NCBI RefSeq assembly: GCF_027924965.1
Contig: NZ_AP027056.1
Location: 1,054,001 to 1,118,000 of the forward strand
Source of the DNA: Limnohabitans sp. TEGF004
GTDB taxonomy: Bacteria > Pseudomonadota > Gammaproteobacteria > Burkholderiales > Burkholderiaceae_C
Reading direction: 5' to 3'
Length of the DNA stretch: 64,000 bases
This document shows positions 56,691 to 64,000 of this stretch, piece after piece. Below the pieces are notes generated by a model, which was given only the letters and a program-made list of their open reading frames with translations, was not told the origin of the DNA and ran no database searches. The first letter of the stretch is position 1. Every line of letters starts with the position of its first letter. A program made the position numbers and the translations under genes.

Positions 56691-57251
56691 TTATTCTTTG
56701 CTGTCGAAGCCTTGTTCGACCATCCACGCGTTGCCTGCTTCTTCGCGTTCACGGGCTTCGCGCTCTTCGTCATCCTCGGCTTGGTCGCCGCGCTCGACGT
56801 TTTGCAAATCTTCATCGGCATCGGCGTCGTTTGACTGTGCACCACCGTGTAATCCAGCTCGCATTGGCGTGCCATGCATGTATTCGAGTGCAGCGGCCAC
56901 GGTCATGAACCAAGCGCCAACTGGCTCAGCCAAAATTTTGTCGACGATGGGTTGTGCCCAAGGTGCAATGCGCACACCTTCAGACAAGGCATCCCAGCTC
57001 AGCAAATCATCCGCATCGCGGGTGATGAAGTGGGCCATCAACTCGGGCTCGTGAAACTCAAAGGCTTGGTGCAAGACCACGGCCACCATCTCGGGGCTGA
57101 GGTCCATCATTTGCAACAAGAAGTCCAACTCTTTGCGCTTTTCCGCCAAGCGCTTGTCAAGGATGTAGTGGCCTTCGGAGTCAGAGTTGAGGTCGTCCAA
57201 CTCGGCTTGGTAGGCAGAGCGCAGCTCTTGGAAGAATGGGGAAATGCTCAT
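56691..57251 (-). CDS. Uncharacterised 186-residue protein of the J-domain cassette
   Basis: The first 145 residues are helix-rich (FQELRSAYQAELDDLNSDSE, KRKELDFLLQMMDLSPEMV, LVHQAFEFHEPELMAHFITR-like region) and the C-terminal 45 are charged and probably disordered (NDADADEDLQNVERGDQAED). No known domain is recognised. It starts 6 bases after the J-domain gene's stop. The shared traits of the three unknown proteins are helical, soluble bodies with acidic tails, suggesting they may bind one another or a basic partner. Function unknown. Confidence 0.72.
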   Translation of the reverse strand: MSISPFFQELRSAYQAELDDLNSDSEGHYILDKRLAEKRKELDFLLQMMDLSPEMVAVVLHQAFEFHEPELMAHFITRDADDLLSWDALSEGVRIAPWAQPIVDKILAEPVGAWFMTVAAALEYMHGTPMRAGLHGGAQSNDADADEDLQNVERGDQAEDDEEREAREREEAGNAWMVEQGFDSKE

Positions 57252-57257
57252 GATGAT

Positions 57258-57542
57258 TTATGTCCGGTTCAGCACTTGCTGAAAGTAGCCTTGCCAAATT
57301 TCGCGTGCCGTTTGTGCGGGGTCGTCCAACAGGTTGCGGCGACGGTTGTCGTCGTAGGCTTTGCGTTTGTCGTTGCCTGACAGCACGTCGTACGCCTCTT
57401 GCACTTCACGAAAACGCGCAGGCGCATCGGGGTCGCTGTTGCGGTCCGGATGAAACTGCGAGGCTTTTTGGCGGAACGCTTTTTTGATGTCCGACAGCGA
57501 GGCATCGCTTTTGAGACCTAAGGCGGCGTAGTGTTCAGACAC
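57258..57542 (-). CDS. J-domain (DnaJ-like) co-chaperone, type III
   Basis: The 94-residue protein starts at GTG (57542) and is almost only a J-domain: HYAALGLKSDASLSDIKKAF, the invariant HPD at 31-33 in SQFHPDRNSD, then FREVQEAYDVLSGNDKRKAY, and a short tail. It lacks the Gly/Phe and zinc-finger regions of DnaJ, so it should stimulate DnaK ATPase for a dedicated client. It is the first gene of an operon of four (spacings 6, 9 and 11 bases) with three uncharacterised proteins, which are the likely clients. Confidence 0.88.
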   Translation of the reverse strand: MSEHYAALGLKSDASLSDIKKAFRQKASQFHPDRNSDPDAPARFREVQEAYDVLSGNDKRKAYDDNRRRNLLDDPAQTAREIWQGYFQQVLNRT

Positions 57543-57576
57543 GTGAAACTCTTGTTGAATGACAGCGGTTGAGAAA

Positions 57577-58101
57577 TTAAAGCGATTGCTTTAGGCGAAT
57601 TTCTTCGACCTTGACGGGGCCCATGGGCACGGTCTTGGCGCTAGACATTTCGCGCTTGAAGCCAGCCAACTCGTGAAAGCGCATGGCGCGGTCGTTGGCA
57701 ATAGGCACCCAAATAGACACATGGGTGCAGCCTTCTTCTTGCAGGCCTTCGCGGGCGGCGTCCCACAGGGCCAAGCCCACGCCTTTGCCCCAGTAGGCGG
57801 CGTCCACATAGATGTCCCAAATTTCGCCGAGGGTGTTGGGTGTGCCTTTGTCGCGTGAGCGGTCGTAGCCCACAAAGCCCACAATCTTGCTGCCGTCAAC
57901 GGCCACTTGGACTTGGGGTTCGGCGTATTCAATGGCTTCGCGCCAGTAAACGGTGTTTTTTTCTTCGGGCACTGGCAGCACTTTGGCGCCGGTTTGCATG
58001 GTTTTGAAAGCTTCTTTGGCGGTGGCTGCGTACAGCTCGGCGATTTTGGCGGCGTCGCGCATCGTGGCGGGACGGACTTCAACAGTTGTCAGGTCGGACA
58101 T
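57577..58101 (-). CDS. GNAT-family N-acetyltransferase
   Basis: The 174-residue protein has GNAT features: TTVEVRPATMRDAAKIAELY at the N-terminus, IWDIYVDAAYWGKGVGLALW with the acetyl-CoA-binding Gly-x-Gly (motif A), and NDRAMRFHELAGFKRE near the C-terminus. It would acetylate an amine using acetyl-CoA; the substrate (small molecule, antibiotic or protein N-terminus) is not evident. It is on the same strand as the J-domain cassette, 34 bases upstream, so co-transcription is possible. Divergent from dusC. Confidence 0.85.
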   Translation of the reverse strand: MSDLTTVEVRPATMRDAAKIAELYAATAKEAFKTMQTGAKVLPVPEEKNTVYWREAIEYAEPQVQVAVDGSKIVGFVGYDRSRDKGTPNTLGEIWDIYVDAAYWGKGVGLALWDAAREGLQEEGCTHVSIWVPIANDRAMRFHELAGFKREMSSAKTVPMGPVKVEEIRLKQSL

Positions 58102-58224
58102 GGAGAGGGGAAATTCGGTAAACAGATAAGACCGCTATTGTCCCAGTAAATCCATCCTCGGCTAAGACTTAGGTAGAGTAGTGCCTTCGCTGCTAGCAGC
58201 CTTCTTTTTCAAACTCCCGAACCC

Positions 58225-59193
58225 ATGCTCATTCTTGCCCCGATGGAGGGCTTGCTCGACTTTGTGCTGCGCGACGTGCTGACCCGCATCGGCGGGGTGG
58301 ACCGCTGCGTGTCGGAGTTCATCCGCGTCACCAACACCTTGCTGCCCGAGCGCACTTTTTTGCGCATCGTGCCCGAGCTGACCAATGGCGGCCGTACTTT
58401 TGCGGGTGTGCCTGTGCGCCCTCAGTTATTGGGGTCAGACCCCCAATGTTTGGCCGACAACGCCGCACGTGTGGCGGGCATGGGTTGCGATGGGGTGGAC
58501 TTGAACTTTGGGTGCCCCGCCAAACAAGTGAACCGCCACGGCGGCGGTTCGGTGCTGCTGCAAGACCCAGAAGTGCTGTACCAAATTGTGCGAGCCGTCC
58601 GCGCCGCCGTGCCTGCACACCAAGTGGTGTCGGCCAAGATGCGCTTGGGATTCAACGACGACAGCACCGCCGAAGAATGCGCCTTGGCGCTAGAAGCGGG
58701 TGGGGCGAGTGAGATCGTGGTGCACGCCCGCACAAAGGCAGATGCCTACCGACCGCCGGCGTATTGGCATCGCATTGCCGACATCAAAGCCAAGGTGAAA
58801 ACACCCTTGGTGGCCAATGGCGAAATTTGGAATGTGCAAGACGCCATCAATGCACGCGCCGAGTCGGGCTGCTTTGATTTGATGTTGGGCCGCGGCATCG
58901 TGACCAACCCTGGCCTGGGCTGGGACATTCAAGCGCACGACGCTGCTGCAAATGGTTTGCCCGCACCCGCGCCCGAAGTACGCTGGCAAGACCTGCCGCC
59001 ACACCTGCACACGTTTTGGCAAATTGTGTCGGGCCATGTGAGCGAGCGTCACCAAGCTGGGCGCTTGAAACAATGGCTGAATTTTTTGCGCAAGTACTAC
59101 CCCGACGCCGAGGCCGCCTACCAACATGTACGCACCTTGACCAGCCCCAAAGACATCAACGCATGGTTTGACGCCATGCCTACACATCAATGA
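58225..59193 (+). CDS. dusC: tRNA-dihydrouridine synthase, DusC-like
   Basis: The 322-residue protein is a TIM-barrel FMN enzyme with LILAPMEGLLDFVLRD, the Dus catalytic motif VDLNFGCPAKQVNRHGGGS (Cys97), RLGFNDDS, VVHARTK and GEIWNVQDA. The opening MEGLLDFVLRD and the ELTNGGRTFAGVPVRPQLLG region place it with DusC, which reduces uridine 16 in tRNA. It uses NADPH. The ATG at 58225 is followed by a standard N-terminus. Its stop overlaps the next gene's start (ATGA). Confidence 0.9.
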   Translation: MLILAPMEGLLDFVLRDVLTRIGGVDRCVSEFIRVTNTLLPERTFLRIVPELTNGGRTFAGVPVRPQLLGSDPQCLADNAARVAGMGCDGVDLNFGCPAKQVNRHGGGSVLLQDPEVLYQIVRAVRAAVPAHQVVSAKMRLGFNDDSTAEECALALEAGGASEIVVHARTKADAYRPPAYWHRIADIKAKVKTPLVANGEIWNVQDAINARAESGCFDLMLGRGIVTNPGLGWDIQAHDAAANGLPAPAPEVRWQDLPPHLHTFWQIVSGHVSERHQAGRLKQWLNFLRKYYPDAEAAYQHVRTLTSPKDINAWFDAMPTHQ

Positions 59194-59696
59194 CCGACGA
59201 CAACACCCAAGACGCCATCGACGACAACGCATTCGCGCAAGAGCCCCGCCTTTGGCAAAACGAAACGTGGACAGCCAAGGTCATCAAAAACGACGATGAC
59301 GATGGGTGGGCGGTGGCCATGTTCAAAGACGGCGAATCCGAAGCCGCGCTGATTGGCCCATGGACGATGGGTCGCGACAAAAAGAACCCCAAGCCGCTGG
59401 ATGGCAACGCCTTCATCACCTTGGTCAAAACCGCCTCAGAGTTTGTGCGCCGCAGCGAGCAGCAGTTGCACGCCACGCTGCACCAGGCCGTCACGGTCAA
59501 CGGCCAAACAGGTCGCGTGACCGTGCTGCTAGACATCGTGCCCGATGACGACAACCCCTACGCCACACTGAGCGCGCAAGACGAGGGCGGCGACACGCTG
59601 GCCGAGGTGCGTGTGGACGCGGGCTACAAGCTCAACCGCAATACGGCACAGGCTTGGGTGGATGCGGGGTTTGAGATGACGAAGGGGCGTGGTTGA
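59190..59696 (+). CDS. Conserved small protein coupled to dusC, unknown
   Basis: This 168-residue protein starts in the dusC stop codon (ATGA), so the two are translated together. It is acidic and soluble: an N-terminal Asp/Asn-rich leader (TDDNTQDAIDDNAFAQEPRL), a region WTAKVIKNDDDDGWAVAMFK and a beta-rich body (HATLHQAVTVNGQTGRVTVL, LAEVRVDAGYKLNRNTAQAW). I do not recognise a family. Context suggests a link with tRNA modification, but nothing in the sequence shows it. Confidence 0.78.
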   Translation: MTDDNTQDAIDDNAFAQEPRLWQNETWTAKVIKNDDDDGWAVAMFKDGESEAALIGPWTMGRDKKNPKPLDGNAFITLVKTASEFVRRSEQQLHATLHQAVTVNGQTGRVTVLLDIVPDDDNPYATLSAQDEGGDTLAEVRVDAGYKLNRNTAQAWVDAGFEMTKGRG

Positions 59697-59716
59697 TCCC
59701 ACGCATGACTCGGTGT

Positions 59717-59737
59717 CTTGAAAGCTGGTGTTTCAAG
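59717..59737. repeat. Inverted repeat before the RecQ-like gene
   Basis: CTTGAAA-N7-TTTCAAG (59717-59737), a perfect 7-base inverted repeat about 53 bases upstream of the RecQ ATG; without a T-run, so possibly an operator or weak hairpin. Confidence 0.4.
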
Positions 59738-59789
59738 TTGCGTGAGCTTTGCTCGTGCCGCAGCCTTGTGGGTTTCGCAGAATGACGGC

Positions 59790-61859
59790 ATGAAACCTAC
59801 ATCTACTTACCCCCGCGAATTCGCCGAGCAACACATGCACACCATCCTGGCCCGCTTGGCCGGTCCGGGTGCGGTGCCCCGTGCCGACCAAGTGGACGCG
59901 GTGCACGCCGTGCTGCAACCGGCGTCCCGTGTGCTGGTGGTGCAGGCCACGGGTTGGGGCAAGTCGGCGGTGTATTGGGCGGCCACGCACGCGATACGCA
60001 GCACGGGCGCTGGCCCCACGCTGGTGGTCTCGCCCCTGTTGGCGCTGATGCGCGACCAGGTCAGCGCCGCCGAGCGTGCGGGCTTGAAGGCAGCTACCGT
60101 GAACTCCACCAACATCGATGACTGGGACGATGTGTTCCAACGGCTGGACGAGGACACCATCGACGTGCTGCTGGTCTCGCCTGAACGGCTGGGCAACCCG
60201 CGTTTTGCGGCGCGGCTGGGCGCTTTGCTGGCCCGGGTGGGCTTGATCGTGATCGACGAGGCGCATTGCATCAGCGATTGGGGTTTTGACTTCAGGCCTG
60301 ATTACCAGCGCTTGGCGCGGGCGCTTTTGTCTACGCCGACCGCCAGCGTGCTGGCCACCACGGCCACGGCCAACGAGCGCGTTACCTTGGACATTGGCAA
60401 GCAGTTGGGCGCGGACACGGTGACCTTTCGCGGCACGCTGGCCCGCACCTCGCTCACGCTGTCGGTGGTGCCGGGTTTGTCGCCCTTGCAGCGCTACGCC
60501 TGGATCGCCGATGCCTTGGCGCAGTTGCCGGGCTCGGGCATTGTGTATGTGCTGACGGTGGCCGAGGCCGAGCGGCTCACCGCGTTTTTGCGCAGCTGCG
60601 GCCATGCGGTCGATGCTTACAGCGGTCAGACCGACGCCGATACGCGCCTCAAAGTGGAAGATCGTTTGCGCCACAACCAGGTCAAAGCGGTGGTGGCCAC
60701 CTCAGCGCTGGGCATGGGCTACGACAAGCCGGATTTGGGCTTTTGTGTGCATGTGGGCTCGCCCTCGACCCCGGTGGCCTACTACCAGCAGGTGGGGCGG
60801 GCAGGGCGCGCCGTGGCGCATGCCGAAGGGGTGTTGCTGCCGTCGGACGCCGACGAACGGATTTGGGATTACTTCGCCACCGCGTCAATCCCGGATGCGG
60901 CCACGGCCGCCAAGGTGTTGCAAAGTCTGGGAAACGACGGGCGCAGTTTGCTGGAGATCGAAGCCGATACGGGCGTGCGCCGAGGGCGGCTGGAAGCGCT
61001 GCTCAAAATCTTGGCGGTGGAGGGCGTGGTGGACAAAGAAGGCCCCACTTGGCGCGCCACGGGTGTGCCGTATGAACACGACACGGCCAAATGGACGGCG
61101 CTGGCGCAAGTGCGCCAGCAAGAGGCCGGCATCATGCGCCAATACGCCCAGGGTGCGGGCTGCCTGATGGCGTATTTGCAAACCGCGCTGGACGACCCGT
61201 CGCCCGAGCCTTGCGGGCGCTGCTCGGTGTGCACCGGGCATTTGCCGTTTCCGGGCCTCATGCCTTCACAAGACAAACTGATCGCTGCGCGTGACTTCTT
61301 GCGCGGCATGGACGTGGACATCGAACCGCGCAAACGCTGGCCGAGTGGGGTGGGGCGTAAGGGCGCGATTCGCGGCTTTGACGCGGGCCGAGCTGTGGCT
61401 TTTGCCGATGATCCGGGTTGGGTGGTCGAGTTGCAGGCTTTGCGTATGGCTGCCCCGGGCGATGTACCCACCGATTTGTTGGCAGGGGCCGTGGCCACTC
61501 TTGGGCGCTGGGCCAAAACCTGGCCCGCCCGTCCGGTGTGTGTTGTGCCGATGCCAGCGCACAACATGGCGTCCAACCGCGCCCTAGCTGCGTACATTGC
61601 TCAAAAAGGTCGTTTGCCGTTGCACGATGTATTTAGCTGGGCTGGTGGAATGCCCCCTGATGACGCAGCCTCCACGCTTGTAGTGGCTCATTTAGAGTCA
61701 GTGATGAGGCTTGCAACAGATGTCGCGCTATCTGATGGCACCGTGCTTCTCGTGGCTACCCATGTGCGAACTCGTTGGGCTTCAACGCTTGCGGCGGCGC
61801 TCTTACGTGAGCAAGGTGTCAACCAGGTACTTTTGTTGGCTTTGCATTTGCAGCCTTGA
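59790..61859 (+). CDS. RecQ-family DNA helicase with phosphoribosyltransferase-like C-terminus
   Basis: The 689-residue protein starts MKPTSTYPREFAEQHMH. It has motif I as TGWGKS (54-59; Gly usually at Trp56), the DEAH box (156-159) with the aromatic loop HCISDWGFDFRPDY, and motif VI QVGRAGRAVAH. A zinc site follows, with one Cys in GCLMAYL and three in PEPCGRCSVC, typical of RecQ. There is no HRDC domain; the last 100 or so residues (VPMPAHNMASNRALAAY, then VLLVATHVRTRWASTLAAAL) resemble a phosphoribosyltransferase, but the PRPP loop (normally V-D-D-x4-TG-x-T) is degenerate. Acts in DNA unwinding by family; role here unknown. Confidence 0.88.
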   Translation: MKPTSTYPREFAEQHMHTILARLAGPGAVPRADQVDAVHAVLQPASRVLVVQATGWGKSAVYWAATHAIRSTGAGPTLVVSPLLALMRDQVSAAERAGLKAATVNSTNIDDWDDVFQRLDEDTIDVLLVSPERLGNPRFAARLGALLARVGLIVIDEAHCISDWGFDFRPDYQRLARALLSTPTASVLATTATANERVTLDIGKQLGADTVTFRGTLARTSLTLSVVPGLSPLQRYAWIADALAQLPGSGIVYVLTVAEAERLTAFLRSCGHAVDAYSGQTDADTRLKVEDRLRHNQVKAVVATSALGMGYDKPDLGFCVHVGSPSTPVAYYQQVGRAGRAVAHAEGVLLPSDADERIWDYFATASIPDAATAAKVLQSLGNDGRSLLEIEADTGVRRGRLEALLKILAVEGVVDKEGPTWRATGVPYEHDTAKWTALAQVRQQEAGIMRQYAQGAGCLMAYLQTALDDPSPEPCGRCSVCTGHLPFPGLMPSQDKLIAARDFLRGMDVDIEPRKRWPSGVGRKGAIRGFDAGRAVAFADDPGWVVELQALRMAAPGDVPTDLLAGAVATLGRWAKTWPARPVCVVPMPAHNMASNRALAAYIAQKGRLPLHDVFSWAGGMPPDDAASTLVVAHLESVMRLATDVALSDGTVLLVATHVRTRWASTLAAALLREQGVNQVLLLALHLQP

Positions 61860-61884
61860 ACAAATGATGCTGGGTGTATATACT
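61856..61884 (+). promoter_or_regulatory. Promoter of vapBC
   Basis: TTGAAC (61856-61861) and TATACT (61879-61884), 17 bases apart, a good housekeeping promoter. The -10 lies in the palindrome GTATATAC (61875-61882). Confidence 0.65.
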
Positions 61885-61886
61885 TG

Positions 61887-61898
61887 ATGTAAATACAT
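61887..61898. promoter_or_regulatory. Palindromic operator candidate of vapBC
   Basis: ATGTA-AA-TACAT, a perfect 12-base inverted repeat just downstream of the -10 box; the AbrB-type VapB, often with VapC, binds such palindromes to repress its operon. Confidence 0.5.
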
Positions 61899-61915
61899 TT
61901 ATATCGGGAGCTTTG

Positions 61916-62146
61916 ATGACATATGCCCGTGTTTTTCAGTCTGGCAACAGCCAAGCTGTGCGTTTACCTAAAGAGTTTCGATTTGACACAGATCAGGTCG
62001 AAATATTTCGACAGGGCAGTGACATTGTGCTGCGCCAAGTGCCTACCAACGCGGGCGCCGTGTTCGATTTACTAAGTAGCTTGCCCGCAGACTTTATGGC
62101 CGATGGCCGCCAAGACGCACCGCCTCAAGAGCGCGAGGCGCTTTGA
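61916..62146 (+). CDS. vapB: VapB-type antitoxin (AbrB/SpoVT-like)
   Basis: The 76-residue protein starts at MTYARVFQSGNSQAVRLP, the swapped-hairpin AbrB-like domain characteristic of VapB, followed by a strand RFDTDQVEIFRQGSDIVLRQ and a C-terminal tail that would wrap the toxin. ATG at 61916 follows GGGAG. An earlier in-frame start at 61874 would overlap the promoter and is rejected. Its stop lies two bases before the vapC ATG. Confidence 0.9.
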   Translation: MTYARVFQSGNSQAVRLPKEFRFDTDQVEIFRQGSDIVLRQVPTNAGAVFDLLSSLPADFMADGRQDAPPQEREAL

Positions 62147-62148
62147 AG

Positions 62149-62565
62149 ATGGCCGTGCAGCTAAATCGCTATCTCTTAGATACCAATATTTGCATTTACA
62201 TCGCTAAGGGACAGCCGCTGGCTGTGCGCCATCGGTTTGAGTCGCACACGCTTCAAGAGTTGGCCATGTCTACGATCACGGTGGGTGAATTGCGGTTTGG
62301 TGCAGAAAAAAGTCAGTCTCGTGATCGTGCGTTAGCGACTATTGCGCAATTGGTTCAAATGATCCAGCCGTGTGCCTTACCCATGGCGGCGGCTGAACAT
62401 TACGGTCATGTGCGAGCCTCCTTACAGCAGCAGGGCATGCCAATTGGAAATAACGATCTTTGGTTAGCCGCTCATGCTCTAGCCGAAGGTTGGACTTTGG
62501 TGACGAACAACACGCGTGAGTTCAGCCGAGTGCAGGGGTTACGCGTTGAAAACTGGGTTGAGTAA
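62149..62565 (+). CDS. vapC: VapC-type PIN-domain toxin
   Basis: The protein has about 138 residues and PIN-domain acidic motifs: YLLDTNICIYI (Asp), STITVGELRFGAEKS (Glu), GNNDLWLAAHALAEG (Asp) and VTNNTREFSRVQGLRVENW. VapC toxins are ribonucleases, often cutting initiator tRNA or rRNA; the substrate here is unknown. ATG at 62149 is preferred; a TTG at 62143 overlaps the vapB stop as TTGA. It belongs with the vapB gene before it in one operon. Confidence 0.92.
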   Translation: MAVQLNRYLLDTNICIYIAKGQPLAVRHRFESHTLQELAMSTITVGELRFGAEKSQSRDRALATIAQLVQMIQPCALPMAAAEHYGHVRASLQQQGMPIGNNDLWLAAHALAEGWTLVTNNTREFSRVQGLRVENWVE

Positions 62566-62568
62566 TGC

Positions 62569-63747
62569 ATGCCACCTGCAAGTCTTAAAACACACCTCCA
62601 CCCTTGGCAAGTCCTCACAGGCGGCATTTGCGGTTTGGTGTTGACCATTGGCTTGGCGCGTTTTGCATATACGCCGTTGCTACCAAGCCTGCAAATTCAA
62701 ACCGGATTAACCGACGCTGCCGCAGGCGGCTTGGCCGCCATCAACTACGCTGGCTACATGAGCGGTGCATTGGCGGCCACCTGGATTGACGATGTGCGCT
62801 GGCGGCATTGGCTCTACAGCGCTGGCTTGTGGATGGCTTTGGTCACGGTGGCCGCAATGGCGCTGACCACTTGGATGCCTGCGTGGGCTTTGATTCGCTA
62901 CATCGGTGGTTTGTGTGGCGCAACTGGCATGTTGCTGGGCTCCGGATTGATTTTGGGTTGGCTGATGCGGCAGGGGCGCCGGCCTGAGTTGGGTTTGTAT
63001 TTCATTGGCTTGGGGCTGGGCATTGTGGTGTCGGCGTTGGGTGCTTGGGGCTTGTCGCAGTTGTGGCCCACATGGTCGGACCAATGGTTGGCGTTTGCGA
63101 CGCTGGGCTTGCTGTTTTTTGTGCCCGCTTGGAAGTGGCGTCCGCCTGTGCCACCGCAGGTGGTGGTGGCGCATGACGCAGCGCCTGCGGCAGGCTTAGG
63201 CTCGCGCCGCTGGGCGTGGACCATGCTCACCAGTTACTTTGCGGCGGGTTGGGGCTTTGTGATCAGCGCCACTTTCACGGTGGCGATTGTTGAGCGCGAG
63301 CCTGCACTGGCGGGCCAAGGCCCGTTAGCTTGGGCGATGGTGGGGTTAGCGGCCATGCCCGCGGTGTTTATTTGGGATTTGGTGGCGCGGCGTGTGGGCG
63401 ACAAGCGGGCATTGCTGTTGGCGTTTGGTTTGCAAACGCTTTCGGTCATGTTGCCTGCGATGTCGGGCGAGTTGTGGGCTGCGCTTGCAGGGGCTGTGGG
63501 CTATGGCGCAACGTTCATTGGCATTGTGAGCATGACACTGGCCTTGGTGGGCCGCAGAGCACCCAACAACCCAGGCAAAGCCATGGCCAAGCTCACGCTC
63601 AGCTACGGCGCCGCGCAAATGCTGGCCCCTGTGGTGGCGGGTTACATGGCTCAGACCACGGGCACGTTCAAAGGTGCGTTGTGGCTGACCGCTGGGGTGA
63701 TGGCCGCAGGCATGGCCCTGTTGGCGACTTTGCCCAAAGACGACTGA
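62569..63747 (+). CDS. YbfB/YjiJ-family MFS transporter
   Basis: The 392-residue protein has 12 membrane helices with the YbfB/YjiJ features GLVLTIGLARFAYTPLLPSL in helix 1, a GGLAAINYAGYMSGALAA segment and ARRVGDKRALLLAFGLQTLS in the second half. The substrate is unknown; MFS members of this type are poorly characterised. ATG at 62569 lies 4 bases after the vapC stop, so it may be read through from vapBC by accident of position. No promoter of its own is evident. Confidence 0.87.
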   Translation: MPPASLKTHLHPWQVLTGGICGLVLTIGLARFAYTPLLPSLQIQTGLTDAAAGGLAAINYAGYMSGALAATWIDDVRWRHWLYSAGLWMALVTVAAMALTTWMPAWALIRYIGGLCGATGMLLGSGLILGWLMRQGRRPELGLYFIGLGLGIVVSALGAWGLSQLWPTWSDQWLAFATLGLLFFVPAWKWRPPVPPQVVVAHDAAPAAGLGSRRWAWTMLTSYFAAGWGFVISATFTVAIVEREPALAGQGPLAWAMVGLAAMPAVFIWDLVARRVGDKRALLLAFGLQTLSVMLPAMSGELWAALAGAVGYGATFIGIVSMTLALVGRRAPNNPGKAMAKLTLSYGAAQMLAPVVAGYMAQTTGTFKGALWLTAGVMAAGMALLATLPKDD

Positions 63748-63865
63748 AAGCACAGCATTTCGCAAAGGATTTGAGCGAAAACCCCAGCCTGTGACGGGGT
63801 AGCTCAGGCCTCACAATAGGGCGTTAGCTCTAGGGCGCCCCTGCTGTTTTTTAAAGCGATTTACC

Positions 63866-64000
63866 GTGCCCACTCAAAGTTTTATTCTTGGCAAAGACGC
63901 GCCACTCGAATCCACCATCAACACCATGCAGGCCAAGTTGCAGGCGATGGGGTTTCACATCCAAGAGAAAAGTTGGCTCAATCCCGTGGACGGCATTTGG
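63866..64000 (+). CDS. ycaO: YcaO-family protein, N-terminal end (runs off the window)
   Basis: From GTG at 63866 the frame gives 45 residues to the window end, starting MPTQSFILGKDAPLE and containing FHIQEKSWLNPVDGIW. This matches the N-terminus of E. coli YcaO (FIPGKDAALE..., EEASWLNPVPNVW), the factor linked to RimO-dependent methylthiolation of ribosomal protein S12. The ATP-binding YcaO domain lies beyond the window. The gap 63748-63865 shows no clear promoter. Confidence 0.8.
   Translation, partial: MPTQSFILGKDAPLESTINTMQAKLQAMGFHIQEKSWLNPVDGIW

Noticed and set aside
58189..58200. Palindrome GCTGCTAGCAGC upstream of dusC as an operator
   Set aside because: Isolated 12-base palindrome without a convincing promoter or second site; expected by chance at this scale.
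58428..58447. ATTGGGG-TCAGA-CCCCCAAT, which resembles REP-type palindromes
   Set aside because: It lies inside dusC and encodes the family-typical segment LLGSDPQ in frame; a single copy, so it is best explained by coding constraint.

Overview
The window looks like chromosome of a betaproteobacterium of the order Burkholderiales, most likely family Comamonadaceae (a Limnohabitans/Rhodoferax-like freshwater bacterium would fit; genus not provable here). The reasons are the gene order pyrG-kdsA-eno-ftsB, dapA-bamC-MBL hydrolase, aceE-aceF-lpdA with a lipoyl domain fused to Lpd, a phasin, and G+C-rich coding sequence. I found no rRNA, tRNA, CRISPR array or intact insertion sequence. No stretch longer than 300 bases lacks a gene; the largest gap is 41738-42012.

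Layout. 1-4557 (minus): pyrG, kdsA, eno, ftsB and the start of pnuC, with coaBC and dut divergent or downstream. 6381-13290: a SlyD-like isomerase, a RoxA-type ribosomal oxygenase, an Ala-rich small lipoprotein with its own promoter and terminator, then a leftward run: MFS transporter, 48-residue membrane protein, methyltransferase, dapA, bamC, MBL hydrolase. 13454-17787: parE-parC (topoisomerase IV). 17911-29140: mixed housekeeping genes, including two paralogous Gly/Tyr-rich secreted proteins, a phasin with a probable PhbF operator, pyrD and rpiA. 29144-35345 (minus): prlC, folD and a two-component system. 35498-41737: the pyruvate dehydrogenase operon aceE-aceF-lpdA.

41.8-50.6 kb is a defence island: a divergent higB-higA toxin-antitoxin pair, then hsdM-hsdS-(Bro-N gene)-rhuM-hsdR as one tightly overlapping operon. 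HsdR places its catalytic and ATPase residues at the same positions as I recall for EcoR124I (type IC). HsdS carries three 12-bp repeats (TELT x3) where EcoR124 HsdS has its spacer-length-determining TAEL repeats. Two phage-antirepressor/virulence-type genes of unknown role sit inside the operon. The island edges carry a degenerate second copy of the lpdA terminator (left) and a 34-bp tandem hairpin repeat (right).

50.6-64 kb: a putative 2OG-Fe(II)-type oxygenase, a frameshifted formylglycine-generating-enzyme-like gene, RNase D-like, RbgA and DTW-domain RNA/ribosome genes, a four-gene operon led by a J-domain protein with three uncharacterised proteins, a GNAT acetyltransferase, dusC plus a small partner, a RecQ-type helicase with a degenerate phosphoribosyltransferase-like tail whose composition changes abruptly, a vapBC pair, an MFS transporter and the start of ycaO.

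The best candidates for something new are the Bro-N/RhuM insert in the type I R-M operon with its copy-number-variable HsdS repeat, and the J-domain-led cassette at 54709-57542.
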